Shown one piece after another: positions 10,401-23,000 of a stretch of DNA of 64,000 bases (positions are counted from its first letter, which is position 1; every line of letters starts with the position of its first letter). A model generated the notes under the pieces. The model searched no databases. It saw nothing but the letters and a program-made list of their open reading frames with translations, and was not told the DNA's origin. The stretch is from Edaphochlamys debaryana (Eukaryota; Chlorophyta; Chlorophyceae; Chlamydomonadales), in contig JAEHOE010000077.1 in the NCBI GenBank assembly GCA_016858145.1, forward strand, positions 498,501-562,500. Direction: 5' to 3'. The position numbers were made by a program, and so were the translations under genes.

Positions 10401-13400
10401 CTCTTCGGCCCCTTGCCGCCCTCTCGCCCAGGCGAGGCTGTGCCTGTGACACGGAGCCCAGCCTCAGCGGGCGCATGTGCGAACACGTGCTGGAGGACGC
10501 CTGCCCCAACCAGTGCTCAGGCCACGGCGAGTGCGACGCGGGGTACTGCAGGTGAGCCGTACACGAGATGCGTGCGTGTGCCGTATTGCCGTACGTGATA
10601 TGGCGATGGCATGGGGCCAGGTTGGGCCAATGTGAAATCCGTGGACCCCGAGCTCGCTCGCTCCCTCCACGCTGGCCCTCACCCCAGGTGCTTCCCGGGC
10701 TGGTACGGCCAGGAGTGCGCGCGCAAGAGGGCCGGGCAGGAGATGGAGCCAGGTGCGTGCGTGTTGCCACCGAGCAACCTCGCTCTCACCCCGAGGCAGG
10801 GGCGGCCTGCATGTGGTTGAGCGGGGGTCTGCCTGCTCTGCCCTCCAGCAACCCGCATGATCTACCTCTGTACTAAGCCTCCGTCCGCATCCCCAACCAT
10901 CAACCACCAACCGCCAAACACCTTTCCGCATGGCACCTTGCCCCTGCCCAGGCCTGGACATCTCCCAGCGGCCCTGGCTTCAGACCACCCTTCGGCCCGT
11001 TCCCGCCGCCGCCACGCAGCCGCCACCGGACGCCCCTGGGGCTGGTGGGGGCAACACCTCAGCCGCCACCGCCTCCTCCGTACGGCAGGGCACTGGAGAG
11101 GAGGAGGCAGGCGCCGAGGGGGCCGCTTCCACCGGTGCAGGGTCTGCCAACAGAGGCAAGGGGCGGCGGGGCAGGCGGGGAGGAGGCGGCAGATCTGGAT
11201 CTGGCGGACGGCTACGGCCCCTGATCTACGTGTACGACATGCCCCCCGAGTTCACGACCCGCATGCATCAGTACAGGCTGACCACGTGAGGCGGTTGGAG
11301 GTTTGTTGGTGGTTAGCCGTCCCGCATGTCATGTGTCACGTGGCTGGCGGCGGGCTGTGGTCCTCCGGGTCACATAGCCCTCGTGATCTTGCACTCACCC
11401 CCAGCCGTACATGCAGAGCAAGGGTTTCGACTTTCAAAGATACACTGCTTAATCTTTGCGGTCGTCCGAGTCCGCCCTTTCAATTAGTGTAGAGCGCCAG
11501 ACGCTCTGCTACGTAGTATACTGCGTCTGTTGTAACGGTCCTGCTTGCTCGTCCCTCGCAGGCGTAACTGCCAGTACCGCCAGTACGGACCCCGTAACGT
11601 GTCGGAGCTATCCATAGGCCCATACTCGATCGAGGCTTATCTTCACGAGATGCTCTTGCTCAGCCCTCACCGGTGAGAGCGCCTGTGTCGGCCAACGGAT
11701 GGAGGAGGAGGGAGCGGCGGAGAGGGACAAGCGGAGAGGCAGCGGAGGGCCCGGGGTCAGTCCAAACCCGCCCTCTCGGAAGGGGTGCGCTTGAACCCGT
11801 GCCTCCCACCCACCCCATCCTGCATCGGAATGGTACCGTATCGACACCCACCATGGCCCGCGCAGCCTCGCCCCCACCCCTTACGCCTGCCCCCTCACGC
11901 GCTCAGTTGCCTCCCGCCCCCCCCTCCCTCCCCTCACCATCCCCGCATCTCCCCTCCACCTCCGCCCCAAGCACCTTTGACCCCGAGGAGGCTGCCTTCT
12001 TCTATGTCCCCGTCTACTTCACGTGTTGGACGTGGCCCATCAACGGATGGTCGGACGGACCCTTCTGGGGCGCGCCGACATGTGAGGTGTCGGGTTGGGC
12101 AGGGGGGTGCGTGGGACTTTGCAGGACCCAACTTACCCTTGCCGAACCCATGCCGAACCCTTGCCGAACCCTTGACGTACCAGACATGATTGTTGCCGTA
12201 CCGTGCAGGTATCAACCGTGTCTCCAACGCTGCGCACATGTGGCTCGCGGCCAAGCGCTGGGTCCAGTCACACTTCCCGTACTGGGACCGCCGGGTACGG
12301 AACCAGCACGCTCTGCATGCCCCCGTCCGTCCCCATTTCCCCCCCGCACACACACACATGCTCCCCGCCTCCTCTTAACATCACGCACCTCCACGCACCT
12401 CCGCCTCAGGGCGGACGTGACCACATCTTTCTGACCAACCACGACGAGGGCGCCTGCTACATGCCAACGGGTGGGTGAGGGGCAGGCGCCGGCGGGGGTG
12501 CGCAGGCGGCCTTGCAGGGGCCCTTGGACCGAGTGCGGCCGAGGCCTGCCCAAGCCCCCCCTGCCGGCCGCGTGCAAGCCCCTCATGATGCCGTACACTG
12601 CCGTACAGAGATCTACGAGACCGCCATCATGCTGACTCACTGGTGTGCGGCTTTGGGGGCGAGAAGGGGGGCTGTATCCGGGCTGTATAGCAGAGGGACG
12701 AGAGGAATGGTCTGATCTATCGTTGATCAAGTCATGCCTTAGATAGAGCGAGTGAAACCTGCGAACCCTCGCCGGACCTGTGTGCTACTTGCTGCTGCAG
12801 GGGGCGCCTAGACTTGAACCACACCTCCAACACGGGTTGGAAGCCGGTGGGTGGGTGGGCTGCTGGGCGGCTGGCCCCCCGATGGCGTTGAGTCATCCGG
12901 CACTCTTGTCCTTGCCTCCCCCGAAACCTGCCGTACATGCCGTACGTGTGTCGTACATGCAGGACAACTACACGGCGGGGATGACGTGGCCGGGTGTGCT
13001 GGGGGGCGCGGACGTGCGCTCCTTGTACCTGGGCCACCGCTGCTACGACCCACGCAAGGTGGGGGGGAGGAGCCGAGAAGGGTGCAGGGACGGGGTGGAA
13101 GGGGGGCATGGTTGCAAGGGTGATCGATCTGGTTGCTTGCGTGCCAGTGTTTCTCAGCGTGCCGACAAAGGTCCGATTCGTGTGATAGATCCTGTTCCTG
13201 TGCCCCCTCCACCCCCCCTCCACCCCCTGACAGGACCTAGTCATCCCCGGCCTCAAGGCCCCGGCGCACTACGCCGCCTCCCCCCTCCTGGGCGCCGCCC
13301 CCTACCACCGAGACATACTCCTCTACCTGAGGGGTGGGTCAGGGGGGTGGGCGCGATCCCCATCACTCGATGGGTTGGTGGACGGGTGGGGCCGCAGCGG

Positions 13401-15411
13401 GACATCCCGGTGCCGCCGTCAGGCCCCGGCTCCACCCGTGCCCCCGTCTCCTTTGGACCTGGCGGGGCCTGATTGGACCCGGGGCTCACGGATCTGCGCT
13501 TTACTAAAGCATGTAGATGCCCCCTGAACAGCCAGGCCCGCAAACCGTGCCGCCCCGCACCCACCCCCCGCTGCCCCCCAGGCGACATCGGTCGCCACCG
13601 CGTACCCAACTACTCCCGAGGCATCCGCCAGAAGCTGTACAGGTGGGTGTGTCACAGATGCCACTTTCTGCTCTGACCCAAGCCCAACGCATGCCCCCCC
13701 AACAATACCCGGGACCCGCACCCTACACACAGCCTGGCAACCACCAACCAATGGGCGCGGAAGCACCGCATCTTCGTAGGCGACACGGTGGGGGCACTAA
13801 GGGGACCTCTGGAGCAGGAATACCTATTGGCTAGGGGTCTAGGGGACAAGGGAGTGGGACACTGCTGCTGAACGCACTCGCATACTGAGCCAATGGGGAT
13901 GCGGCCCTCAAGCCTTACTTTCCAGGGCGCGCCAACATGTGACCTCACGCCCTTGCCCCGCGCCTTGCCCACTGCACCGCCCCCAGGCCGAGATCCCCGG
14001 CTCTTATGGCGAGCATCTGGCCCGGTCCGTGTTCTGCGCTGTGGTGCCGGGTGGGTGGAGGGGGGTGGGGTGGTCGGGCGGAGGGCGAGGGGCAGGCCCG
14101 GGGCGAGGGCGGCGAGGGGGGGGAAAGGCAGCGCCGAACGGCCTTGCATGGGGCGTGGCGGCGATCGGTTGCAGGGCGTGCTGGGTGGAAGAGTCGAAAC
14201 GCTAGGAGTAGCATTGCTTGCCTCGCCCTTTGCCTAACCGCCACACCCCGCATGCGCAGGCGACGGCTACGCCATGCGAATGGAGGATGCGTGAGTGGGG
14301 CCGCCGGGGGCTGGGATGGACCTGCACATGTACCGCACATGCGGGGCCATGAAGAGAGGGGAGCACATTCCGGACATCGCTGCCCTTGCCCACACGCCCA
14401 CACGCAGCGTGCTCCACGGCTGCCTGCCCCTCATCATCATGGATCGGACCCATGCGCTGTTCGAATCCATCCTGGATCTGGATTCCTTCTCGCTGCGGAT
14501 CGAGGAGGCGGCGGTCAACGAACACCTGCCCAACCTGCTCAAGGCCATTAGTCAAGGCCAGGTGATGCCGTACCTATCTGTCTTCCCTTGGGATGCTCGC
14601 GGATCTAGTTGTGCCGTACGTGAGGCCTTGCAGATCAACAGGTCAGCCCTATCACCTTTTTACGGTGTGCCCGCGGCCGAACCCCCACACAGATTGAGCG
14701 CATGCAGCGGAAACTGGCGCTGGTGTGGCACAGGTGGGGGGGCACAGGGCGAGCAACAGGTGCAGGGACATGGAGGGGGGTTTCGCCTTCCACTCTGCGC
14801 AGCCCCTCCCTGACGGCCCTGGCCCCCCACCTCGCGCCAGATTCGCGTACGCCCAAGGGGCGACAGTGCGGGCCGCCATGCGAGAGAGTCAGACCACACA
14901 CGCTAACGCGCAGGTGCGAAGGGCGACCCATGCTCGGCCCTCGAGAGAAAGCAACGGAAAGGCAGGGTTCCTTGGAACCGCACATATGCCGTGCCAAGCA
15001 GTGGCCCCCACCCTGCTCCCCACCCGGCCCGCCGCCCCCTCTCCTATCCTCCGCTTCGCCTATCCCTGCATGCGGCAGGCTATCTACCAGGGCTCAGTCC
15101 CGGAGCTCCATCCCTTCCAGCCCGTCACACGCTTCCCGGTACAGGTACGGCGTACGGCCGTACGGCGTACGGCGCATGGGTGGTTCGGCCTCCCCCTATC
15201 GGTGGCCTCCCCCCTGTCTTCAGTCTACCCACCCAAGCCCTCCCGCGCCCACACATGCTACCCCCCCCCCCAGGTGGACGCCCTCTCCACCATCCTGCAG
15301 TGGCTGCACGGCCGGATACCGTACACGCGGGGGGAGGCCGGGGGGACCGCCGCAGGGGGGGACGCTGCCGCGGCGGCCACGGCGGCCGCGCAGCAGGCCG
15401 CGGCGGCGTGA
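7411..15411 (+). CDS. Exostosin-family (GT47) glycosyltransferase with N-terminal EGF-like modules
   Basis: Secreted or Golgi glycosyltransferase. Exons with matching phases: 8105-8143, 8366-8477, 8658-8692, 8820-8909, 9139-9227, 9342-9434, 9521-9640, 9851-9940, 10117-10163, 10432-10551, 10688-10752, 10952-11285, 11562-11672, 11972-12081, 12209-12294, 12410-12470, 12609-12642, 12801-12846, 12963-13058, 13234-13333, 13582-13642, 13733-13787, 13987-14050, 14260-14290, 14408-14561, 14693-14733, 14841-14913, 15079-15144, 15274-15411; about 853 codons. EGF-like endings are CQCPAGWKGEACD (8900-9160) and CSGHGECDAGYC...CFPGWYGQEC (10520-10720). The exostosin domain starts with LIYVYDMPPEF (11222) and ends with the family signature VLHGCLPLIIMDRTH...SFSLRI (14409-14505). 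The start is uncertain: ATG 7411 begins a good signal peptide (MKQHIILLAITLLVLHTEA), but its splice to 8105 needs a weak donor. The sugar substrate cannot be inferred. Confidence 0.85.
9017..9036. repeat. (TGTC)n microsatellite in an intron
   Basis: A short tetranucleotide run lies in the intron between the exons ending at 8909 and starting at 9139 of the GT47 gene. Confidence 0.8.
10372..10460 (+). repeat. duplicated acceptor/exon start in GT47 gene
   Basis: A CAG followed by a Cys-Ala-Cys-Asp-Thr-coding segment occurs twice, with exon starts at 10374 and 10432. Only the second gives an open EGF-like exon; using the first acceptor leads to an in-frame TGA within the following exon. Confidence 0.6.
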
Positions 15412-16373
15412 CGAACCCATCCCACCGAGCAAGCAAACGCCCACACGCCCAAACGCTGGCTGAAAGCGGCAAGCGAGTGAGAGCATCAGACACTCGAGCT
15501 GACCTGTACGCATTTGCAAAGGCATGCCACTGCATGTGAGCACGCGGCTTGCAGGGCTTGGCATGACAGAAGGCGTGCAAGAAGACTATGCTGAGATGGG
15601 GTGATGCTTAGTCATGCGGAGCACCGCCATGTACGGAGGGACTGCGCGTGAGAGGAACCGGTGGCGGGCTGGCGGCCCCTGTGCAAGGAGTTCAGAGTGG
15701 CCTCTGTCGGCCGCTCAGGTGGAGTCGCACGCAGGCAGTCGGGCGCAGGATGCCGGTGTGTAGTGACGGTAGAGGTACGGCACTGCAGGATGGCCATGGA
15801 TGTTGGATTGGGAAACCTGTACGGCGACTTGGCTTGCGCTGACGGATCGATGAGGCTGGCACGACTCAGCAGGCGAGGGTGTGGGTGGATGGGATGGGTA
15901 AGGGGCCGCACCACAGCAAATGTCGTTCCGGTTACCGTACTCACGTCGGTCCCTCACTGCCCCTGCGGACTATTGCTACTGCCTCTTCGCTGCTTCCTCG
16001 GCCCTCGCTCTCCAAGCTTCGACGTCCTAGCCCTTGGTGCTGGCCCCTCCAGACCCTGCCTCACTGCTGGCTATCCTTCTCATCCTCTCGCATGCAAATG
16101 TCATCTCATCTCATCTCAGATCGGCCTACGCCCAGTCGACTTAATGAATCCACCAGGCCTACACACCTACCACGCTGTTTGACATCCAACTCCTTCAACT
16201 ACACTAGTCGACAGCACCCGTGGGCACGTGCACCGCCAACCGCTCGGATCCCCCACCCTACCTACCCTGCCGCTCTCACGAATCGCCTCATTCAACCCAT
16301 TCGTATTATACAATTGTACACGTATCCTCAGCTGCACGCTCACGTGCACCCCTGTCGCCGCTCGCCTGCTCCG
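15412..16373. other. intergenic between convergent genes (3' UTRs)
   Basis: The GT47 gene ends at 15411 and the ankyrin gene (opposite strand) ends at 16374, so this stretch should hold both 3' UTRs. No TGTAA on either strand, repeat or additional exon was recognised. Confidence 0.4.
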
Positions 16374-18856
16374 CTACCCCTCGCGTCGCCTCGCCCCCTC
16401 CCGCGCCTGCTGCCGCCCCCGCCCCCGCGCCCACACCCACGCGAGCACCTCCGCCCCCTCGCTGCCCGGCCGCCGCCGCGCCGCCTCCTCCGCTTCGACC
16501 CAGATCCTGCCGTACTGCTCGTCCACTCTGAATTCGTCGGCAAGCAACGTCAGCGTGCTCAGCGGGGCCTGGGCCACAGCCGAGGCGAAGAGCTGACTCA
16601 TCTCCGACGGCCGGGCCCGGGCGCCCGGGCCCGGGCCCAGGCCCAGGCCCAGGCGGAGGAGGGTGCGGAGGATGCGCCACTCGCCCAGGCTTGCCGCCCG
16701 CATCAGGGGCTCGCCGTCCGTCTGCAGCAGAGAGGGAGGGAGGGAGGGAGGGGGGGGGCACAGGCTGCCGATGAGTGCGAGGCGAGGAGCGGTGTGCACG
16801 AGAGCGCGGGGTCGGGTCGCAAAGGGGCAGTCGGGTGGAGCGCCAAGGCATGGAAGGCCAGAGGTAGTGGCAGGCCTTTCCCGTTACAGAGCACCGCCTC
16901 CATCCCCACCCTAGGGGGTTGCATGAAACACCTTACATCTTCCCCAGAATATGATTGCGTCCCATGACTCCCAGCCCCCCAGGTCGTGTGGCTCACCGGT
17001 CGGGGGCAGCCCAGCTCCGCCAGCGCCTCCACCGCCGCCACGCACCCCGACCGCACCGCCGCCTCCCACGCGCCCTCGCCCATGCCGCACCCCGCCGCCG
17101 CCAGCCACCGCACGCACTCCACGGACCCCGAAGAGGCGGCCGCGGAGAACAGCGCTGACGTCAGCAGCCTCTGCTGCGGCCAGCGCAGCTTCCTGCAGCC
17201 CCACTCGTGGATCCACTGCAGTACGGCAAGTTGGCCGCCAGATGCCGCCATGACCGCCAGGCACTCGAGATCCAGATCGAATCCGAGGCGCTGCAGCGCC
17301 TCCAGGACCTCGAGGTGCCCGGCCTTGGCAGCGAGCGCGATCTCACGCGAGATCTGATCTGGATCCAGACCGGATCGCACGCCGGCCGCCCACAGCCACT
17401 CCAGGGCGGCGACGTCGCCCTTCCGGATGGCCTGCGGCAGTGGGGAGGGAGGGGCAGGGGTGGCCGGTGGTGGATGGGGACAATGCTGGGCGCTTCGAGG
17501 CAGGACCCAAAACCCTAACGCAAACCCCTGCGCCCAAGACCCTCGCCCCCAAGCGTACCATACAAGCGTCCATACCGGTAATCGTGTCCCAACCGTCCTC
17601 TCCTTCGACGTTCCTGCCAGCCGCACCCTTCCTCGCCCCCAAGACTCACACACCACCTTTACCCCCTCCAGGCCCCGCCGCACCCAGGCCCATGCACCCA
17701 CGCCCCACCTGCAGCAGCGCGCCGTCGTCGCCAGGGCCGGGCCGCCAGCCCTGCGACCGCAGCCAGCTCAGCCGCTCCACGCTCCCCCCGCCCGACCACA
17801 CCGCCGCAGCGCCCAGCGCGGGCCCCCGCAGCGACGCGCCGTTGGCCACCAGCCACTCGGCCCTCGGCCGCCAGTCGGGCAGCGGCGAGGCCAGGGCGTA
17901 GCGAAGGAGGCCGTCGTGGTAGGCCCTGCGCGCCGGTGCGTGTCAAAAACACACATACACGCACGCGCGCACGTTCTTTTCCCCCCGGCCCCGGCCCCGC
18001 CACCACGACACTCGACTCACCTGCCGAGTAGGTCTTGCGCCGCCGCCCACAGCCGCTGCACGGTCGCGAGGTCGCAGCCCTGGATGGCGGCGGCAGCGAG
18101 CGCGTAGGCGCAGCGGCCGCGGCTGCGGTCGGTGTGGTGGTCGTGGTCTGGGGGTGTTGAGGGCGCGGTGGTGGCGGCGGTTGAGGTGGTGGTTGGGGTG
18201 GTTGAGATGGTGGTGGCGGTTGGGGCGGTTGTTGGGGTGGTTGCGGAGTCGAGGAGGCGCTCCGCCAGGGCGGCGTGGCCGCAGCGCGCCGCTGCCTCCA
18301 TGGCCCCGGCGGCCGCCTCGGCGCGGTGCGGCGGGCTGCAGAAGCCGAGGCACCAGTCGCAGATGGTTGACTGGCCGCCCTCCGCTGCCGCCTGCAGGAC
18401 GGCCGGCCAGTGGATGAGCGGCTGGAGGGGTTGGCGCTGCGACAGCGCTCTGCATGTGGCCATGGCGCCCGCACGCGCCGCGATTTCCAGGTACTCCTGG
18501 CGAGGAGGGACCTCGGCTGCGGCCAGAGCCACGTCGAGGTTTGCGACGTCGTCGCTTGCGGCGACCAGCGCAACGAGCAACTCGCGTTGCTTGCGGGTCA
18601 GGCTGTGGCACGAGTCGGATTTCGACCATTCCGCCGTGAACGCCCAGTTGGGAATGGGTTTTGAGAGCCGCAGCACCGTGTGATGCTTCAGCAGGTCGGC
18701 CGCTAGCTTGCTTGACGAGCGGAGGCAGGCTTTTGCGTTGGGGCTCAGGTGTGCTGCAATGCGCTCCACGATTTCCGGTATCCATAACTGCGAGGAGTCG
18801 CTGCACGAGGCATCCATCGCAGCGACCTGCTGCAGTGCCTCGTGCAGCTGGACCAT
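16374..18856 (-). CDS. Ankyrin-repeat protein with F-box-like N-terminus
   Basis: Four exons on the minus strand, phases matching: 18856-18021, 17925-17709, 17431-16997, 16721-16374 (stop TAG), total 611 aa. The N-terminus holds WIPEIVERIAAHLSPNAKA followed by a Cys-Leu-Arg-Ser-Ser-Ser-Lys run, an F-box-like helix pair of the kind seen before ankyrin arrays in the large volvocine family. The rest is helical repeats with ankyrin-type phrases such as GHLEVLEALQRLGFDL, GSVECVRWLAAAGC, GCVAAVEALAELGC and GEWRILRTLLRLG. A Thr/Pro/His low-complexity insert (about residues 205-245) interrupts the array. These proteins are presumed protein-binding scaffolds or ubiquitin-ligase adaptors, but the partner is unknown. 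ATG 18856 is the first start; an ATG at 18817, directly before DASCSDSS, is an alternative that trims 13 residues. Confidence 0.83.
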
Positions 18857-20028
18857 ATGTCCGCAGGTCGGGTCTCGATAACGCTGCGGACCCAGCTAAC
18901 CACCCAGAGCTGTTGCTCGTGTGCGCTTGTCTCCGTGTCGTCGCTTTGGCACGCTTGTATGCTCTTCCAACGTAGCGCTCGCAGCAGTTGTGGTCAGCGG
19001 CTGTGCGCGACCCAGAGTATGCGACCCATTCCGAGATGAGTTCCGTCGGAACAACCCTCGCAACCGACGTCCACGTGGCCGCGTTCCGTCAGGCAGAGCC
19101 CTTCTAACTCTCTTCCTCTTCTAACACAGCAAGACATTCCGCCTCGCGACGCCTGCGACCGGTAACGGCCGGTCATCCGGGTTCCCAGCGTCGTGGCTGA
19201 TAGCTCGTTGCCCCCCTGCCCCCCTCGCCCCAGCCTCGCCCCGCCCTGGCTGAGTCTCCACCCCGGCCCAGCCCCGGCACATGCGAAACGGGAGGGACCG
19301 CGACGCGCCGCGAGAGCCACCGCCGTCACTGTCACTGCCGCTGCCGCTGCCGCTGCCGCTGCCGCTGCCGCTGCCGCTGCCGCTGCCGCTGCCGCTGCCG
19401 CTGCCGCTGCCGCTGCCGCTGCCGCTGCTGCTGCCGCTGCTGCAGGAGGAGTGGTGCGGCGTGTGGTGCGTGGTGCAGCGGCCGGGGCGGGGGAAGGTGA
19501 GCGCGAGCTGGTGAGCGCGAGCTGGTGTGGGGTCCAGTGGAGTCCGGGGGAGACAAGGATTGGGGACGGTGATGGTTGCTTCGCAGTAAGTCATGAAAGC
19601 CCCTCGTGATCCGGAGTGGCGCGGAGCCAGTACGCCGCGGGCGGCAAGGTGGACTGGGCCTCACCATAGACGGCGGATTTGGCGGATTCGTGCCCGGGAG
19701 CTGGCCGCGCCGGGGCTTGGAAACCTTGCGAGAGCTCGCAACATGCACAGATCAAGAGAACAGAAGGCCATGGGCTTGAAGTTCCCGTCAAGGAAGCAAG
19801 GTTGGCCGTCGCCCTTGCGCGGGGTGGCGGGGGGGTTCGGCCCTGGCGGCAAAAGCAGTACACGGGGATGTGTGGGGAGGCGTGTACGCCTCCACGGCCA
19901 CTCCACACATTTCCTGACAGATGTCAATAAGCGTAGCTAGGTGACAGAGATGTTCGGGTGCGCCGACACGCACGCAGCGCCGGGCTAGGCTCCCGCGCGC
20001 CAGGTAGCGGCATTTGTGCCTAAACGCG
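18857..20028. other. divergent promoter region between ankyrin gene and LD-like gene
   Basis: The flanking genes are transcribed away from each other from 18856 (minus) and 20029 (plus). Apart from the hexamer repeat at 19335-19443 no feature was recognised. There is no clear TATA motif. Confidence 0.4.
19335..19443. repeat. (CTGCCG)n hexanucleotide microsatellite, about 18 units
   Basis: A nearly perfect run of CTGCCG, with CTG interruptions near its right end, lies in the divergent intergenic region. It produces long Leu/Pro, Ala/Ala or Ser/Gly dipeptide frames that are not genes. Confidence 0.95.
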
Positions 20029-23000
20029 ATGGAGACGGAACCAAAGGTGTCGCAGGACGCTGCCTTGAAAGCTTGCATAGTCTTCCACAAGCAGCTTGAG
20101 GAACTGCCGCGCATTTGGGAGAGGCAGGCGAAATTGCTGGTGGAAGTGGGCCTCCGCCCGCCCAAAGACGATGCGGATGAGACAAACGAGAAGCCCGCTG
20201 ATGCGGCTTTAGACGTTCACGCGCTTCCGGACGTGCTCGCCGTGAGCAGCGATGCGCTTGACGGTCAGCGCCTCCAGGCGCTCGCGTGGAAGGCCAACTA
20301 TCCTCAGGAGGGCGTGCGCAAGGAGCTGCGCGCGTTTGCGAAAGTTGTGCGCGACCGACTTGGGCAGGCGGCCAAGGCCGCTAAGGTGTCGCTTGCCACG
20401 CCCGGGCAAGCCACCGCCAACCCGGCCGGCCCCGGCCCCAAAGAGTGGGGCTCTGCCTCCCGAGCACCGTACAGCCTCACAGCAGGCTTCTCTGGGGGCT
20501 CCGGGGCGCAGCAGCCGGGGGAAGCGAGAGAGGCCGCGGGCGCGGCTGCCATCAGCGAGGATGAGCGCCAACTCGCGGCGCAACTCGCCAAGCTCGCTAC
20601 CGTGCTAGTGCCCGAGACGGGCGGCATCGCTGGCATGCCCATAAGCGCGGTGAGGGCCCCTGGCTGGGCCACCATGCTTTGATCAACACGGGAGGCGGCC
20701 TGGACACGGGAGGGGCAGCCCGTGCCTGGCCCCGCCCTCCCCTCACCCCTCCAACCCCCTCGTCATCCCTCCCTCCAACCGCACCTCCCTCAAACCCCCC
20801 TCAAACCCCCCCTCTCCCCCTCCTCCACACCTCCCCCCTTCCCCAGGTGGGCGTCTTCACTCAGCTCCTGCTCCAGTCCGCCGACTGGCGCCTCCGCCGG
20901 GCAATGCTGGAGGCGGTGGGGCGCAGCGGACCCGAGGTCTTGGGCCGCCTCGCGCAGAACTCCCGCGTGCTGGACGCGCTGCAGGCCTGGATCCAGGTGC
21001 GCGCTGCCGTACGGTGCTGTGCTGTGCCGTACGGTGCGGCACGGCTGCCGTACCGTGGTCTGCAGGGGAAGGGTAGCGTGGTTGGGCAGTGTCAGCGCCT
21101 CGCCCCTTGGATTGGGAGCGCAAGGAACTGAGGGAGGAATGACACGTGTGACCCTTGCCCTCCCCCTCTTCCCTCTCCTCCCCTCCCCTCTCCCCCCCCT
21201 GACAGGAGGCCCAGGTGGACAATCAGGCCACCATGCTGAGGCTGATCATGGCGGCGCTGGCGTGCCTGCCCATGCGGAGGGAGCTGCTGAGGGTGGGCGG
21301 CGGTTGGGAGCGGTTGGGGTGGCTGGGGGACGGTTGGGGCGGTTGGGGAGCGGGCGGCGGTTGGGAGTTGGGGTCGAGGCGACATTGGTACAGGCCGCGC
21401 GAGTACGAATGCCCGGACAGTATGCCGGCCTTGTGCGGACGGGCGAAGGCACGCTGAAACGGGTGGGGGCTGGGGTAGCGTATCGTCTGAGGGAGACATG
21501 CGGCTTATCCGAATGCCCTCCCTTCCCGTTCCTTCGCTTCCCTCAGGGCTCCAAACTGGAGGCGGCCCTCGAGGCCCTGGCGGCGCCCGTTGGGGCCCCG
21601 GGCCCGGGCGGGGCCCCTGCGGGCCCGGGCCTGGACGAGATGCGGCGGCGGTTTGGCGGCGCGGCGGCGGGCGTGCTGTCTGACTGGCGGCGGGGGGCGG
21701 ACGCGCCTGCGCCACGGTACGGGCCCGGGCTGAATGGGCCTGTAGGGGGCAGGGAAGGGCCTGTGCTGGGCCTGGGGCACTGCTGACGTGGAGTGGTTTG
21801 TAGATCTCCGCAGCAGAGCGCCTGCTGACGGGACGGCAGGGGGGAGCAGAGCGGCGCTGCCCGCATGCGCTTGTAATCTGTGATGCCTCGATCCCCGCCC
21901 CCAACCCCGCAGGCGCGCGGCTTGGCCGCCCCCATCCAACGGCGCTCGGCTCTTGGGGCTGCTTGGGCAGTCGTCTGGAGGCCTGGGAGCAGCAGGCGCA
22001 GCAGGCGCCGCCACTGCCCTGAGGCAGGCCCCCGCGGGCCTGGCGCAACCCACCGCCGCCGCAGCGGAGGCCGCCGCCAGGGTCACGGCGGCGGCGGCAG
22101 CAGCGGCGGCAGCGGCACATGCGGCGCAGGTTGCGGAGGCGGAGGCGACGGCGACGGCGGAGCAGCCGCCGCCAGCGGTGGCGGCGGCGAATGGTGTCGG
22201 CGGCGGCGGCGGCGGCGGCGCCGCCAAGCGGCCGCTGCCGGCGCTGCCGGCGCCGCCGAGGGGCGCCCTGGTCGAGGCGCGGGGGGCGCCGCGGCCGCGA
22301 GTGGGCGGCGGCGGCGGCGGTGGCGGCGGCGGGGTCCAGGACATGACTGCCAAGCTGGGGGAGCGAGGTGAGGGGGTGTGAGTGCGTGTGGGGGGGTGGG
22401 GATCTGTGCGATGCTGCAGGTGTGTTGCACTCCGCAGGCGCCCTCACAGCTTCCAGCTCCCTTCCCACGCCAGCCCCAACCCGCCCCGCCCCAACCCATC
22501 CGCGCAGTCTCAAACACCCCACCCCATCCCCACCCACCCAAACCCGCCTCCCCCCAGGGTCTGCCGCTGACGCGGATGTGGTCCCCGGCTTCCGCAGCCG
22601 AGTGGGAGACGGAAGGGTGCGCCGCAGCGGCATCCTGGCGCGACCGACCAAGGCCGCCGGGCCCACCCCGGGCCCAGGCCCAGCAGGCCCAGGCCCAGGG
22701 TCGGGCCCCGCCTTGGCCCCGCAGCACCCTCAGCACACAGCACAGCCCAGGATGGGAGTCGCCGGGGCGGCGGCGGGGGAGTGGGGGCAGGGGCCCAGCG
22801 GATCGGACCCGGCCGGGCCCGCGGGCCCGGGGCCCGGGTCGCTGTACGGCGCGGCGGGCTCAGCGGCGGCGGGTGCAGGGGCGGGGGCGAGTCGATGGGG
22901 CCCTGCGGCGGTGCCGGCAGCGGCAGCGGCGCCGGCGGCGCCAGTGCCGTACACGTTGCCGTACGCGCCCGATCCCGGGGACGCGGGTTTGGCGGCGGGG

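Noticed and set aside
14633..14640. Possible 8-base mini-exon (ATCAACAG) in the GT47 gene
   Set aside because: Including it breaks the frame. Direct splicing 14561 to 14693 gives a continuous helix ISQGQ-IERMQRKLALVWHR.
18132..18683. Plus-strand 183-codon frame antisense to the ankyrin gene
   Set aside because: Mirror of the Thr/Pro/His insert and ankyrin coding sequence. The minus-strand exons splice in phase into an F-box-like/ankyrin protein.
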